The translations under genes were made by a program, and so were the position numbers. From contig OZ038457.1 in the NCBI GenBank assembly GCA_964036195.1, forward strand, positions 21,789,147 to 21,853,146: a stretch of 64,000 bases of DNA, read 5' to 3'. This DNA is from Sphaerolaimus hirsutus (taxonomy: Eukaryota; Nematoda; Chromadorea; Monhysterida; Sphaerolaimidae). The notes below the pieces were generated by a model. That model had not been told where the DNA came from, did no database searches, and saw only the letters and a program-made list of their open reading frames with translations. Position 1 is the first letter of the stretch. Each line of letters starts with the position of its first letter. Shown here piece after piece: positions 46,901-58,124 of the stretch.

Positions 46901-47665
46901 AATATATAGATAAAAATGTACAACAGAATGGAATGACACAAAAGTCAGGTGGACCCCCCCTCCATAACAGCCACCCACAATTCCAGCTATGGGTGGACCT
47001 GGTCACATTGAGCAATGTGCAGGAATGCACCAAGGACCCATAACTATTTCAACATAACTACTTAACAGCTCAAAGCTATTAATTCAATATTTTTTGCAAA
47101 AAATTCGAAAAGTATGTAAAAAAATTCGAAAATTACCAAAAAAAATTCGAAAATTGCCCAAAAAGATTCGAAAATTCGAAAATTCAAAATAAATTCGAAA
47201 TTCGAAAATTAATTTGAGGAAAAATTCGAAAATTCGAAAATTCATTTAGGAAAAAACACTTAAAAATTTAAATACTTTTTTTCGGAGGGTTTGCCATCGT
47301 TACAGAGGGGGCCTCATTTTGATAAAATTAAATGTGTTCAAAGATGATTTTTGAGTTTTCGTTGTAAATGAGTCTGTAGGGCACGGCCATTTCATGTATA
47401 CTCGGCGGACTTGATAAAGTTCACTCGCACATATTTATGTTTTCGGCTCGGTGTCGCTGCCTTCCGATCGGTAACTTATGCATCAACCGCCCACAAAAAA
47501 ATAAAATAAAATATGGACATGGAAGGAAATAGAGAGAAAGTTGGAACATAGAAGTTGGAACAGTCAACCTTATACAAAAACATCCTACCTCTTTTCTTGT
47601 CACTTACCACTTAACCCCACATAAATGCCACTTTAATAACACCCCTCCCCAAAAAAAAATCTCAG

Positions 47666-47884
47666 ATGATCCGCGCCGAGGGGGAGCAAAAAGCGTCAGC
47701 GTCAATTCGACACGCAGCCGAAACACTTCTAAAACATCCCGCCGCCGTTCAAATGCGCTACCTTCAAACTTTGATCAATATTTCCGGCAGCAATAGTGAA
47801 ACACTAGTTTTGCCGGTGCCCATGACAATGTTGCGAAAATTACTGCCAAATTATGTGAAGAAAAATTTGGATTTGATGAATTGA
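47666..47884 (+). CDS. Stomatin paralogue 2, terminal exon
   Basis: 72 codons plus TGA, phase 0, acceptor AAAATCTCAG. Encodes MIRAEGEQKASASIRHAAET, VQMRYLQTLINISGSNSET and LVLPVPMTMLRKLLP, the oligomerisation end. The serine/asparagine in place of the usual EKNST makes this copy divergent. Confidence 0.93.
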   Translation: MIRAEGEQKASASIRHAAETLLKHPAAVQMRYLQTLINISGSNSETLVLPVPMTMLRKLLPNYVKKNLDLMN

Positions 47885-49193
47885 TTGAGGTTTTTTTGTG
47901 GTTATTTGATCTTCATATTGTTTTTTTGTTTACTGCGTATGGTTACATTTGCAATTTTTCCTCAAGTCTGAATATTCAATTGACTTGCATAAATCCACTG
48001 TGTAGGTAAACATATTTTTTCCACAAACTGAAAATTTTGGTTGTGTTTTTGAAAGTATGATCTCATATTATGGTATTTTCGGAATTCCTTCATTCTCAAT
48101 ACTTTGATTTTCCAATTCAAATTGTGTGGAATTCTGAAAATGCCAAAATGACATCATTTGTCTAAAAGAACTTTCATAAGTTTTCAGGTTACAGAAACAA
48201 TTTACTTACAGAGTGAGCTAGCAAAAGCACCTACATCCGAGTGCTGTAGAGTTAAAAAGGCATCAAAAATGGCACCAGGCACATAAAACCCACCAGAGAT
48301 AAACTTTTTGCATCATTTTAAAAGGGTGCTGCGTGAGGAATAAAGGCGCCGTGACACCTTTTGTACAAAAAATGGTGAGTTGTTGTGACTCTGAGGACAC
48401 ACAGAAAAATGGCAGGTGCCTCAAAAAGTGCCATCGGGCTAACCAAAAAAGCAAAATTTGAGACTGAGAAATTTTTTTCCCGTTTTTTGTTGCACAAATT
48501 TATTTGAAACGTCTGTGACAAATTCTCTAAGATTCTCTACTAATTTATGATTCTGACACTGACATGGTAGGTGCATATTCCAATTCAAATTTTTATCCAA
48601 AAGCATATACCACATTCCCTCGATAAATTCCATCCCTAGAAACCCCACCCCAAAAAAATCAAATTCTGATGGCAGAAAAATAATCCTGGTGGTATATCGA
48701 GGAAATGTGGCCGTCATTCGATCATGTGACAAATTTATATACCTACACTCATCGCTGCACAAATCGTCTACCCATTCGTGATACAAATATCGATCTTATT
48801 TACGTGATATTTTGCCATTTTTCGCGCCAAAACAATCTTCGATCATAGAAAAAATGAATCGAAAAAAAATTATCACAGGTTTTGATGAAAAATAACGTGA
48901 CTTTATGCCCTTTTAAATCCATTATATTGGCAATGTACGGTCAGTTTTGCCATGCACGGCTTAGAAATCCATACGTACCAATCTCTGACTTTCTGATCGA
49001 AATATCTGCCATAATTATAATTTTCGAGGCAATGTCTATTGAAGCTGGGATACTTTTCCACTGTAGCTGAGCTGGCCTGTGAAAATGGTCTTGGATGGAG
49101 AAATTGTGACATTTGACAAACTTTTTTGTGACAAAAAAATTGGTGTTGGCTAGAGACATTTGCGACATTGGTGCCTGCGACATTTTCGCTGCA

Positions 49194-49384
49194 CACAAGT
49201 TAAACAATGAAATTTTAAGATTTTTAGTAAACTCATAAAGCAGCCTTAAATGCAGTTTCAATTTACTGCATGACCTATTTTTACTCTCCGTCAACTGTAG
49301 TTGACAAACACCTAATTCCAGTAAACTCAAATGCCATTGAAACTTAATTTATGACTTTACTGGCAGCAAACTGGTGTGCGCACA
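49194..49384. repeat. Family C MITE
   Basis: Arms with AGTAAACTCATAAAGCAGCC and its complement, a GTCAACTGTAGTTGAC centre and a GGTGTGCGCAC end. Confidence 0.65.
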
Positions 49385-49543
49385 AATTACACAACTACAA
49401 CGCCCAAATTACAATTGCACAACTACATATCATCAAACATCCTCTAAAACAAAAAAAAACACAATGAAATTAACCTGCGTGCAGTTTGTAGGGCAAGCCA
49501 ATCTCACAGCCGCGTGTCCAATTTTATTCATAGCTTCCAATCT

Positions 49544-49733
49544 GGGGGCAGTCCCATAGCCTTTAAAATGTCCCGTAAAATGTCAAATGTCATGCAAAAC
49601 ATAAAAAGTCAAGTAAAATGTCCTGGAAAATGGTAAACTTGGCCCACTTTCCAGGGTGTTTTACATGACTTTTGACACTTTCAATCACATTTGACACTTT
49701 ACAAGGTATTTTACAGGGTCTGGGAGTAGCACC
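49544..49733. repeat. Family B MITE
   Basis: GGGGGCAGTCCCATAGCC at left and CAGGGTCTGGGAGTAGCACC at right, with TGTCAAATGTCATGCAAAA inside. Confidence 0.7.
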
Positions 49734-50287
49734 TGCAGTGTCCTTCATTCGGCATTTCATAATCCACCGAATGACATTTCATCGATCTGTCTTGATCTTG
49801 CGCCCTACAATCCACTGTTCTTTTCTCTGCGTTTCAAAGAATAGACTCTAAAAATATTCAAAGCCAAATGTGAGTCAACACGTTTAGGTTCTAATTCTAA
49901 CCGAATGTGGAGAAGCTGCTGCAGTGCGCCAAAAAGAAGCACAAGGCCACCGCTGTAAGCAGAAATTTTTTCCAATTATAATTTGAGCTCATTTTGATTT
50001 GTCCAGTATCCAGATCTAATTTTCAACGCGAGAAAAGAGAGACTGAAATCAGTGACAGAAACTGGACCAGTAGAAAACATCAAAATAGACATGGAATTGT
50101 GCCAATGCCATTCTAGTGTGCCAAATGGCGTCACAATGTTGTCACACACACAAGGTTACTACCAACTCAAATTCTGCTCATAAATCCACTCAAAAAGTTG
50201 CTTTGAACCTATTTGAGTTTAACAGAATTAGGTAGTTTTTTATCTTCGTCAACTGCAGTTGGCAGAAACTCAAATGCATTCAAAACC

Positions 50288-50422
50288 TACCGTATTTCCT
50301 CGAAATACCCCCAGGGGGTTTATTTTTGCAGAGCGAGAATTTTGAGCCTAGTGGCCATTTTGAGCGGGGTATTTCGAGACGGGGGTATTTCGAGGGGATG
50401 GTTTTTTCGAGGAAATACGGTA
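50288..50422. mobile_element. Family A element nested in family C
   Basis: 135 bp with TACCGTATTTCCTCGAAATA ends. The flanks AAACTCAAATGCATTCAAAA and TAAACGAGTTTACT belong to a family C element. Confidence 0.7.
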
Positions 50423-51305
50423 TAAACGAGTTTACTAAAATTTCAGTTTACTGGCAGTAAACTAGTGTGCGCGGCACCATTATGGCGCCTTTTGCAACAG
50501 AGCTTGGAGACTTTCCTACGGCGCCAAGTGCCGCACATTTAGGTTTAAGGCGCCTTGGCGCAAGTTTTCCAATGGTAAATTGGTTGTTTTTGAAGACATA
50601 ACGTGTTTTCGCACACCAGTCTATGACAAAATTCACAAATTTGAGTCGTAAACTAAAGTGTGTGTGTGGTGTCAAATAGTTGACGTCAATAATAATCATT
50701 TCGAAACACAGGAAATTCTGTGTAAATGTGGCGCCGGCACCACGTTTTCAAATGGCGCCATTTTTCTGTGGCGTTTTTCCAGCACTAAATTTCGCGAGAT
50801 AGAGATTAGATCTCAATTGGATGTAAACATTCGCAACCGGAGGCAAGCAATTTTCATGTGAAATGTCTAATTTGCCCCCCATGCAACAGCTAAAAGAAAC
50901 GTTCGTCGAATAATTTCTGCTTTCAAATCTATGATTTACGAGTGAAGATTTCGGATCGAGATACCCTGTAAACAAGTCGAGCGAAGTTCGAAAATAGAAA
51001 ATTGACGAAAATTGGTGGAATTTTCTTTGCTGAAAATTTCTTTTTGACATTGTTAAATTGGGAGTTTTTAATTTTTCAACCAAAGACTCATTTTTATCAG
51101 CTTCCCAGATTCACCTAAATGTCTTCGAAAATATCTAGATTTACCCGAGAATTACAGATCTTTTTGTGTGTTAGATTGTAATGTCGTAGTTGCGTGTCAT
51201 TTTCGCAATTGCGATGTAATTCTTAAATTTTCGAAAACTTTCTTGGACATTCCACTTTCACCTGCTGCATCGGCCCAAAATTTCCAGCCAAAATCAAATT
51301 TCAAA

Positions 51306-51617
51306 TACCGTAATTACTCGATTTATCCCCCTGGAATTATTTTTTCGTCAGACTTTTTTGAGGGGTAACAATTCGAGGGGGAATTGTTGTTTCGTCAAAA
51401 TTTTAGCATGTCTCTATGAAGTAATTTAAAGAAGTATGCTTTATTCACTAAATAACATGTAATTTATGTTCAAATTGGATGCAAAAACTTTATCATATGC
51501 CTAAGGGGGGGATTATTCAAGGGGGGATTATTTTTTCCTCACTCGTAACTAAGGGGGTGGGGGTATTCAAGGTGGGGAATTATTCAAGGTGGGGGAATTA
51601 TTCGAGGATATACGGTA
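51306..51617. mobile_element. Family A element
   Basis: Left TACCGTAATTACTCGATTTA, right TTCGAGGATATACGGTA, with a TTTCGTCAAAATTTTAGCATG interior related to A3. Confidence 0.7.
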
Positions 51618-51724
51618 TTTATTTTTGGTTGAAAATCAGGTACTCATTTAACAATATTTCATTCACACAAAAAACATCAAACATCCAAAATCAGACATAG
51701 AAACTACAAAAACAATAAAAAAAT

Positions 51725-51894
51725 TCACAACCCTTTAGCGACACTTTGCAACCAAGAAATCACTTTATCAAGTCCCAAACCGTCAAGTGCGCTCACTGAC
51801 AAAGTGCACAGGGGCGTTTGAACGTCTTTGCACGTTTTCTCAACTGTAGCTTCATAAAATAGCATGTTTTTCATTTCTTCCAGGGTTACAGAGC
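51725..51894 (-). CDS. ARL16-like GTPase, terminal exon
   Basis: Minus-strand acceptor AACTTTCCAG at 51900-51895, phase 1 entry (Gly). Encodes GSVTLEEMKNMLFYEATVEK through CTLSVSALDGLGLDKVISW and LQSVAKGL, stop TGA at 51727-51725. The SALDG motif is the Arf-family guanine-binding SAK-like loop. The EEMK...SA..G.GL..V..WLQ pattern is that of ARL16. Confidence 0.8.
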
Positions 51895-52060
51895 CTGGAA
51901 AGTTGGGAATTTGTTTGGCAACGGGGAAATTCCCCAAGTGGAGAAGGAAAAAACCATTGACCCCGATGTGTGACAAACGTCATTTGCTTTTTTACAACAC
52001 GCTTTTAGATCCCAACTTCTCAATGCTTCCGTGACTTTTGACGTAAAAAGCAGTTCGCTT

Positions 52061-52153
52061 ACAAAGTGCCTGGCGCCAAAAAACCGCCAATGGCGCCACA
52101 GTAAAATGGCGCCAAGCGCCAAAATCACAGTGGCGTTTTTTCCTTTGGTTCTA
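52061..52153. repeat. GGCGCC-rich hAT-like remnant
   Basis: TGGCGCCAAAAAACCGCCAA through TTCCTTTGGTTCTATCACTA, resembling the end of the element at 26054. It lies in the ARL16-like intron. Confidence 0.4.
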
Positions 52154-52175
52154 TCACTACTTCAAACCAACATAC

Positions 52176-52310
52176 CATTGATATCCATCTTAGCAAAAAC
52201 GACACAAAATGGCTTCCTTTTGAGCGATTCATGCAACAACGCATCTTGCAGCAAAGTCGCCGCGGCGGCGATCGCAAACGGATTTGCTACATCGATCACG
52301 AACATTGCTC
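52176..52310 (-). CDS. ARL16-like GTPase, middle exon
   Basis: Acceptor TTTGCACCAG, donor G/GTATGT, phase 1 at both ends. Encodes AMFVIDVANPFAIAAAATLL then FCVVFAKMDIN. AKMD sits where most GTPases have NKxD. It joins in phase to the terminal exon (MDIN-GSVTLEEMK). Confidence 0.78.
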
Positions 52311-53420
52311 CTGGTGCAAAATTTAATTTGCCCGACATGTTTTTTGTCGGGCAGCCCGATTTACAGATTTGATTTATGAAAAATTTTAGGTTGGAATGAC
52401 GGTTTCGATTGGCAGTTGGCCAAAATGAGAACAGAATTGCGGCTGTGCACAGTAATTGAGCGGCGGTCAACTGAAAAATTCATCTGAAATGTTTTGCAGT
52501 ACGCTTTAGGCATGTTATTTTCGCATGTCCACCAGAATCAATCACTGTTCCTTTGTCGGGTTGCCCAAAAAATGTCGGGTGAATAAAACCTCGCACCAGA
52601 TGCTGGTATGAAGTGCGGGTGCCAGGTGGAGGGGATGCCTGATAATTCCATCATTTCTATTGTATCTGAAGTGGGTGGGCCAATTTAGGGGGGGGGGGGT
52701 AGGATAAGGATTGAAATGTTTATTTTTTCACTTAAATTATTAAATGAAACTTTTTTCTCTGGCCCATTGCATCGTTTAGGATTGTGGGCTTTTAAAACGT
52801 TTTAGGACTTTTAAAAATTGGGCCAAAAGTTAACGCTGTATGGCGCTAGAGAAACGAAAAATGCGCCGTGGCACCGTTTTGGTTCACTTGAATGTGGTAA
52901 TGTCCACAACAATTGTCCACTATATGTAAAAAACAACCACAGCACAACAAATATAATTTTTTTCACACATTCCCCTTCTAATCCCATCCCCAACCCACCA
53001 GTTTTCCCCCTCCTTCTTCCATCTGGTTTCAGTGGAAGCAAAAATCTATTTTCCTCCCCCGTGGATGGGGGGTGCTTGGGGGGTGCCATTTTACACCAAC
53101 CACTTGAATCAATCAAATTGGTTACAGGACCCCCATCGCTTGTTTTGCCACTTTGACCGGTGCCACCAGCTGCGGGAGGTTGGGATAGGGTGTTTGGAGG
53201 GTTTTGATTGGTCTACGTCTATAATTGTATTTTACATAATAAAATAGGGATGATAAATTTCCATTAAAATGAATATCAGAAAAAAATGCTGACATCCAAA
53301 TACCATAGGTATTATAAAATATCCACATACCTAGATACAACATCCTCAAAACACCAAATGCCCCCAACAAACATTCACTAGTAAAGCCAGTAGTATCAGT
53401 TAAAAGTGTTGCCCCCTCAC

Positions 53421-53579
53421 TGATGCCAGTGTACCCCCCAACGGAGGTACCCCCCGCACCAAAATTGTGCGCACTGGAAACTTTTTGTTGTAGGGCAGCC
53501 AAAAGTAGGGTTTTGCCGCACCCCCTCGCACCCATGCACACAACTAGGGGGTGCGGGCTGCTTCCACTGATCGTGGGGG
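53421..53579 (-). CDS. ARL16-like GTPase, P-loop exon
   Basis: Acceptor CCCCCTCCCAG; donor GTGAGG, phase 1. Encodes VVCMGARGCGKTLLLAALQQ, an ARL16-type P-loop (GARGCGKT), then TSVGGYTGI, probably the switch I threonine region. The exon for switch II (GG. . .PIW in ARL16) was not securely found; a 70-bp candidate is 52470-52401, whose donor phase fits but whose sequence match is poor. The start codon is unresolved. ARL16 is an atypical Arf-like GTPase reported in innate signalling and cilia. Confidence 0.7.
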
Positions 53580-53768
53580 CTGGGAGGGGGGGGGTGATTT
53601 TTTGGTGCTTTTTGTGGTATACTGATCGAATTGTACGCTGCACACAATGCGCTACCGTATTTAATTGACTAAATTGCGTGACAAAATTCACTCATACATA
53701 GCAAAGTAATATAATGCGATGAAAATCATAGAAGTTTTTTTCTGATGGAATATTGTAGATTTAGAACA

Positions 53769-54530
53769 TACCGTATTTCCTCGAAATACCCCTCCCCCCT
53801 CGAAATCCCCACGTCTCGAAATACCCCCCCCCTCAACATGGGCACTATGAACTTATAACCCCCCTCGAAATACCCCCCCCCAATTTACTGTATTTAGAAC
53901 GTAATGCGGTTTGTGATCCGGGAAACGCAGAACGCAAACGCAGTTAAAAACAATGACTGTGTTATGTTAGAACCGGTTATATACTGTCTACGTACATACA
54001 TACCGTATTTGCTTGAATAATCCCCTTGGGGGATTATTATTTCGGCAGACATTATTGAGGGGGGAACTACTCGAGGGGGGGAATTATTCAAGGGGGGTAA
54101 TTATTATTTCGTCAAAATTTTCAAGCCTGTTTCTATCAACTCATTTCATGAAATATGGTTTATAAACACAATAACGTCTCCATTTTTGTTAAAATTAGGT
54201 ACAAAATAAATTAAATCTTTAAAGGGGGGATTATTCAAGGGGGGATTATTATTTCCTCACTCGTCTTACAGGGGGGGGGGATTATTCGAGAGGGGGAATT
54301 ATTCAAGGGGGGACTATTCAAGCAAATACGGTACCTATATAAGTCCATTGAGTGTTAAATGGCGGTTTTTGTTGCATTTTTCCTCGTTTGTGTACATTTC
54401 AGCAACAATTTAGCACTGCGATTTCGAAAAAATTCTAGCAAATAATAACCCCCCTCGAAATACCCCCCCCCCCTTAAAATTTCCACTCTGAAAAAATAAC
54501 CCCCGGGGGGTAATTCGAGGAAATACGGTA
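53769..54530. mobile_element. Family A1 element containing an A3 insertion
   Basis: Outer ends TACCGTATTTCCTCGAAATA and TCGAGGAAATACGGTA. The inner A3 element is 54001-54333 (333 bp, TACCGTATTTGCTTGAATAA ends). Confidence 0.7.
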
Positions 54531-55226
54531 GGTAGATTTATAAAGCTGTAGAATTTTGGTATATTTTTGAGGACGAATTTCTTGAACCTTGACAAACTTC
54601 TAAAAAAAATTGTAACGCCATTCTTAGCGCTTGGCGTTTTGGTAACCTCAAATTACATGATCGATGTCATTTTTGGCCAGGGCGCAATTAGACTTTGAGA
54701 GAAACACAAAAACGTGTTTACAAAGAAATCTCAAAAATCTCAAAGTTCTTTCAAATGTCTACAAAGTGTAAACTACAATGTAATTAACTCTGTGGTACGG
54801 GATCTGTTTGTATGTCGGCATCTATGGGCACATTGCATCGAGACATCACCTTTTTTAGAATTCTAGGTCAAGTTATTTAAAACGATAAATTTAGTTGTTT
54901 AAAACATTTTAACATTTAGTTATTTAAAACTTCAAATTTGTGCAGAATTAGCTAGCCGAATCATTGGACTATTACACCTGTTTCCATGGAAACACAGAAA
55001 GTGGAGTATGAATTTTGATTTCATAGACGGAAACGGAGTAAACGATAAATTGCCGTGAACTAAAAATGCATTGAAAAGCTATTTTTGAGTTGACCGCTAA
55101 GTTCGGTTGACCGAGTAACTTTATCCATCGCTGATATTGTAGTATTTATGTTTCTAAAATAATGAGTTGACTCTAATGAAGCAGAATGAAGTGCGTTAAT
55201 TAGTTACGCTTGGAATATATAGTTTA

Positions 55227-55345
55227 CTGACCGCACACTTTACAACAAAATCTACCATATACCATCACAAAACCACAAAAATTCAATTTTTCGGGTCGCA
55301 ATTTACTACGTGACTTATTCATCAAAATACGGTAACATCCACTGT
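55227..55345 (+). repeat. Family T conserved block
   Basis: CTGACCGCACACTTTACAAC, AAAATCTACCATAT, then TTATTCATCAAAATACGGTA, ACATCC. Matches 14675 and 61675. Confidence 0.55.
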
Positions 55346-55818
55346 TTAGTCGAATATATAAATATTCTGACGGTTGTTTACATGCTTACGCAATATTTTG
55401 TCGCGTAATTCATTATAAAAATTGTAAAATGAGCGACGCGTAACTTGGCTATGTTCTGTGTACGTTTATTTCTTAGCTCCGCCTACTTTATTCACAAAAG
55501 GGGTAAAGTTCAGCGAAATTGTAATAAAAAAGTACCGCTAATCGCGTGTCAAAAATAAAATCTTCCCTTCGGCGTTAGTCACCTGACAAAAAAAGAAAAA
55601 GTATGATCAGCAGAATTAGATTTGGACAAAAATTGGCCATATTTTAACACTGACTACTAATCTGTTTGCGCGAATCTCTACACACAATTTCTTGGGTGCT
55701 TGCCAACGTAAATTTCCATCAATCTCTGTTTGTTACGTAACTTTTTCCTCCATAAATCTATTTTTCTGTTTTGTACATTTATTCCATTCTAGCCGGAATT
55801 TTGTTCTCGCAGGTGTTC

Positions 55819-55827
55819 TTTTTGTAG
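55819..55827 (+). promoter_or_regulatory. Splice acceptor just upstream of the Rab7 ATG
   Basis: TTCTTTTTGTAG places an acceptor five bases before the ATG. It implies either an intron in the 5' leader or a trans-spliced leader site. A weaker acceptor (TCTCGCAG) lies at 55812. Confidence 0.45.
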
Positions 55828-55832
55828 CTGAA

Positions 55833-55885
55833 ATGGCGACAAGAAAGAAGGCTCTGTTGAAGGTGATCATTTTGGGAGACAGTGG
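55833..55885 (+). CDS. rab7: Rab7 small GTPase, exon 1
   Basis: Exon 1 of four; the complete product is 210 residues, close to the usual 207. Encodes MATRKKALLKVIILGDS and two bases of Gly; donor GTGAGT in phase 2 splits the P-loop GDSGVGKT (residues 15-22). Rab7 controls late endosome to lysosome traffic, phagosome and autophagosome maturation, cycling between GDP and GTP on the cytosolic membrane face. The ATG context AAATGG and fit to family length fix the start. Confidence 0.97.
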
Positions 55886-56711
55886 GTGAGTTCACTCGAA
55901 AAACAGAAGCGGTGACAGTAAAATACGTAAAAGCAATTAAATAGAACACCAATCTCAATTTGTATTTGAAATTGCCATTGCGCGGTTGCTGAAAATTTAA
56001 GCTGCAGTTTTAAAAACAAAAGTCTGGCCATCACTTCCCATGGCCACAATTAGGAATTTAAAAGAATGCTAATCGTTGTTTACAGTGCGCGCAGAAATTC
56101 CTGTGCGTATTGGCACCGAGCCATGTGCCACTGTTACTCCGCGCACTCGCGCCAGCCTACATCTTAAAACTGCACGCGAATTTTGGCCCGGCCGCGCGCC
56201 CCGTTTTCCCTATACAAACTTGTGATTTTTACGAACCTTTCGAGGGCCACCACGCGCTTGAAAATGGGAATTGTCGGTCGAGCGTACGCAGAGAGGGCTA
56301 AAATTATGCGCGTTCTCTGTCAAATGTAAAAAATCGTAGAAATTTAACTGTCGTTATTGAGCTCACACACAAAAAAGGCGAGCCTGACAGAGCGTTCGTG
56401 ATTTTTGGGGTTAGCGCTAGTGGGCATTTACACGGAAGTGGGCGGAGCTTACGATGACCGCTGCATGCAAAGCAAAATATCTGCGCGTACTGTATAGACA
56501 ATGAACATGTAATCATCGTAATATGTAATGTTCTTGGGTTTTTCCGATTGTACAATCAAAGCTAAGATGTAAACAAAAAGATTTTTAATTGAGAAGTAAA
56601 AAGTTAAAAGAAAATTGAAAGTTGTGGACTCCTGGCCCCACAAATTTCCACACCCCCACTCGCCCCCCCCCCCCCCCCAAACAACAACAACAACAAAAAC
56701 AACCCCCTCAG

Positions 56712-56838
56712 AGTGGGCAAAACGTCGCTGATGAACCAGTACGTGAACAAGCGCTTCAGCAACCAGTACAAAGCGACCATTGGCGCAGATTTCCTCACCA
56801 AGGACGTGACCATCGACGACAGACTCGTCACTATGCAG
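56712..56838 (+). CDS. rab7: Rab7 small GTPase, exon 2
   Basis: Acceptor CCCCCTCAG after a long C tract. Encodes [37 protein letters not shown] and LVTMQ, including switch I with T40. Donor CAG/GTGCTT, phase 0. Confidence 0.97.
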
Positions 56839-57142
56839 GTGCTTTTGGGGCGGGATTTAGTGACGTTTCGATGTGGGTGGCTGGAGGTTGTTGAAACGTG
56901 TTTTTTGAAAGTTTTTTTTAACGTTTGATGAAAGGCGAACGGCTGAATGTAGGAGATGGAGGGTCACCCGCCATCTAATCTTAAATTTTGAGAAATTTCA
57001 TCCCAATTTTAGCTCAAAAATCGTTAATTTCCATACCTCTAATTTTTAATCGCTAATTTAAAAAAGATTTTTACCTATAAAATCACTAATTCATGTCCCT
57101 GCTAATTATTTTCTGGCAATCATCGATATTACATAGTCGATA

Positions 57143-57799
57143 TTAGGGTTGGCACTTGATTTTTTTAAACTGATTAAAAAAAAAATCAAGGGGTGGAAAC
57201 TGATTTTAATTTTTTAAAAATCAAAATGAAAAATTTCTGGTAGACCTGCACTAGGTATTTTGCCATTTTTTGCACGCAAGCGCGCAATTTCCAATACACA
57301 TTACCATTGGTGGTGTTTGCATGGGTTTTGGCGCATTTTTAGTGTAAAAGATTGCATTTATTCATGCTACTGTATAATAATAAGCCGTGATATGCTAGTG
57401 TAGTATATAATACCCAGCCAATGTGCTCCTACATACTTATAGTGTGTAGCATCACTGACAATGTATTAGCCTTCTCTTACAGCCTTATTTAAGCACTATT
57501 CCATGCTCAACTTCACTTGAAGTCATGAACGTTCATGAACGACAAAAGGCGATATACTGGATATTTTAGGAAGAAATCACTGCTTATAATACTATCCCAT
57601 GACTCCGCAGTCATAATATGACCACAATAGACATAACAATACATTGTCTGACACTCAACATACACATATTTTTTCTCTATACCTCCATTTTGGGCGATTT
57701 TTTAAAAAATCTGATTTTAATTTAAAAAAAAGCAATTTAAAAAAAATTGATTAAAAAAAATCAAGGCGTTTAACAAAATTGATTTTTTTCCAACCCTAG
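57143..57799. mobile_element. hAT-like foldback in Rab7 intron 2
   Basis: Ends TAGGGTTGGCACTTGATTTT and AAAATTGATTTTTTTCCAACCC TA. The flanks share CGATAT, probably a decayed 8-bp duplication. Arms are AAAAATCA/TGATTTTT-rich. Confidence 0.55.
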
Positions 57800-57862
57800 C
57801 GATATATCGTTGCAACATTACCCTCACCCTCAAATTACCCCCCCCCCCCCCGCCCAATCCAG

Positions 57863-58081
57863 ATCTGGGACACAGCGGGCCAGGAACGTTTCCAATCTCT
57901 GGGCGTGGCTTTTTACCGCGGCGCCGACTGCTGCGTTTTGGTTTACGACGTCACAAATACGAATTCCTTCAAAAATTTGGACGCCTGGCGCGATGAATTT
58001 CTGATTCAAGCGAGCCCCAGGGATCCGGAGAATTTCCCATTTGTCGTTTTGGGAAATAAAATCGATTTGGATAATAGAGCG
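57863..58081 (+). CDS. rab7: Rab7 small GTPase, exon 3
   Basis: Acceptor CCCAATCCAG after a run of C; donor GCG/GTCGGT, phase 0. Encodes [20 protein letters not shown] (switch II with catalytic Gln67), [20 protein letters not shown] and [11 protein letters not shown] (guanine-specificity NKxD near 125). No key residue is missing. Confidence 0.97.
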
Positions 58082-58124
58082 GTCGGTTTTCGGGGGTTTG
58101 TGGGTAAATATTGATGGCGGTAAG

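Larger units (their letters stand above)
45208..47302. mobile_element. hAT-like element with TTCGAAAA arms
   Basis: TIRs TAACGATGGCAAA/TTTGCCATCGTTA and a perfect 8-bp duplication CAGAGGGG (45200-45207, 47303-47310). Arms are TTCGAAAATT arrays. It holds foldback E (45775-46671) and an A2 element (46786-46900) as further insertions. Confidence 0.8.
45150..47376. mobile_element. Family C element split by a nested insertion
   Basis: Left remnant ATGTATTTGAGGTTACTAGA at 45174 and right remnant TAAATGTGTTCAAAGATGAT at 47329 are the two halves of a family C element, separated by the hAT-like element at 45208-47302. Confidence 0.6.
47885..51724. other. Intergenic repeats
   Basis: Holds an A-like palindrome (48608-48712, TACCACATTCCCTCGATA), family C at 49194-49384, B at 49544-49733, C with nested A at about 50175-50472 and A at 51306. 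No exon could be supported. Confidence 0.5.
54531..55832. other. Upstream region of Rab7
   Basis: AT-rich, with a family T block at 55227. The promoter cannot be defined by eye. Confidence 0.4.

Noticed and set aside
49905..49960. Exon-like NVEKLLQCAKKKHKATA followed by GTAAGC
   Set aside because: A stop lies just upstream in frame, no acceptor is in place, and no partner exon was found.
53122..53167. Minus-strand GGTGQSGKT, a P-loop-like string near the ARL16-like gene
   Set aside because: The true P-loop is at 53421-53579, and this short piece has no phase-compatible junction.
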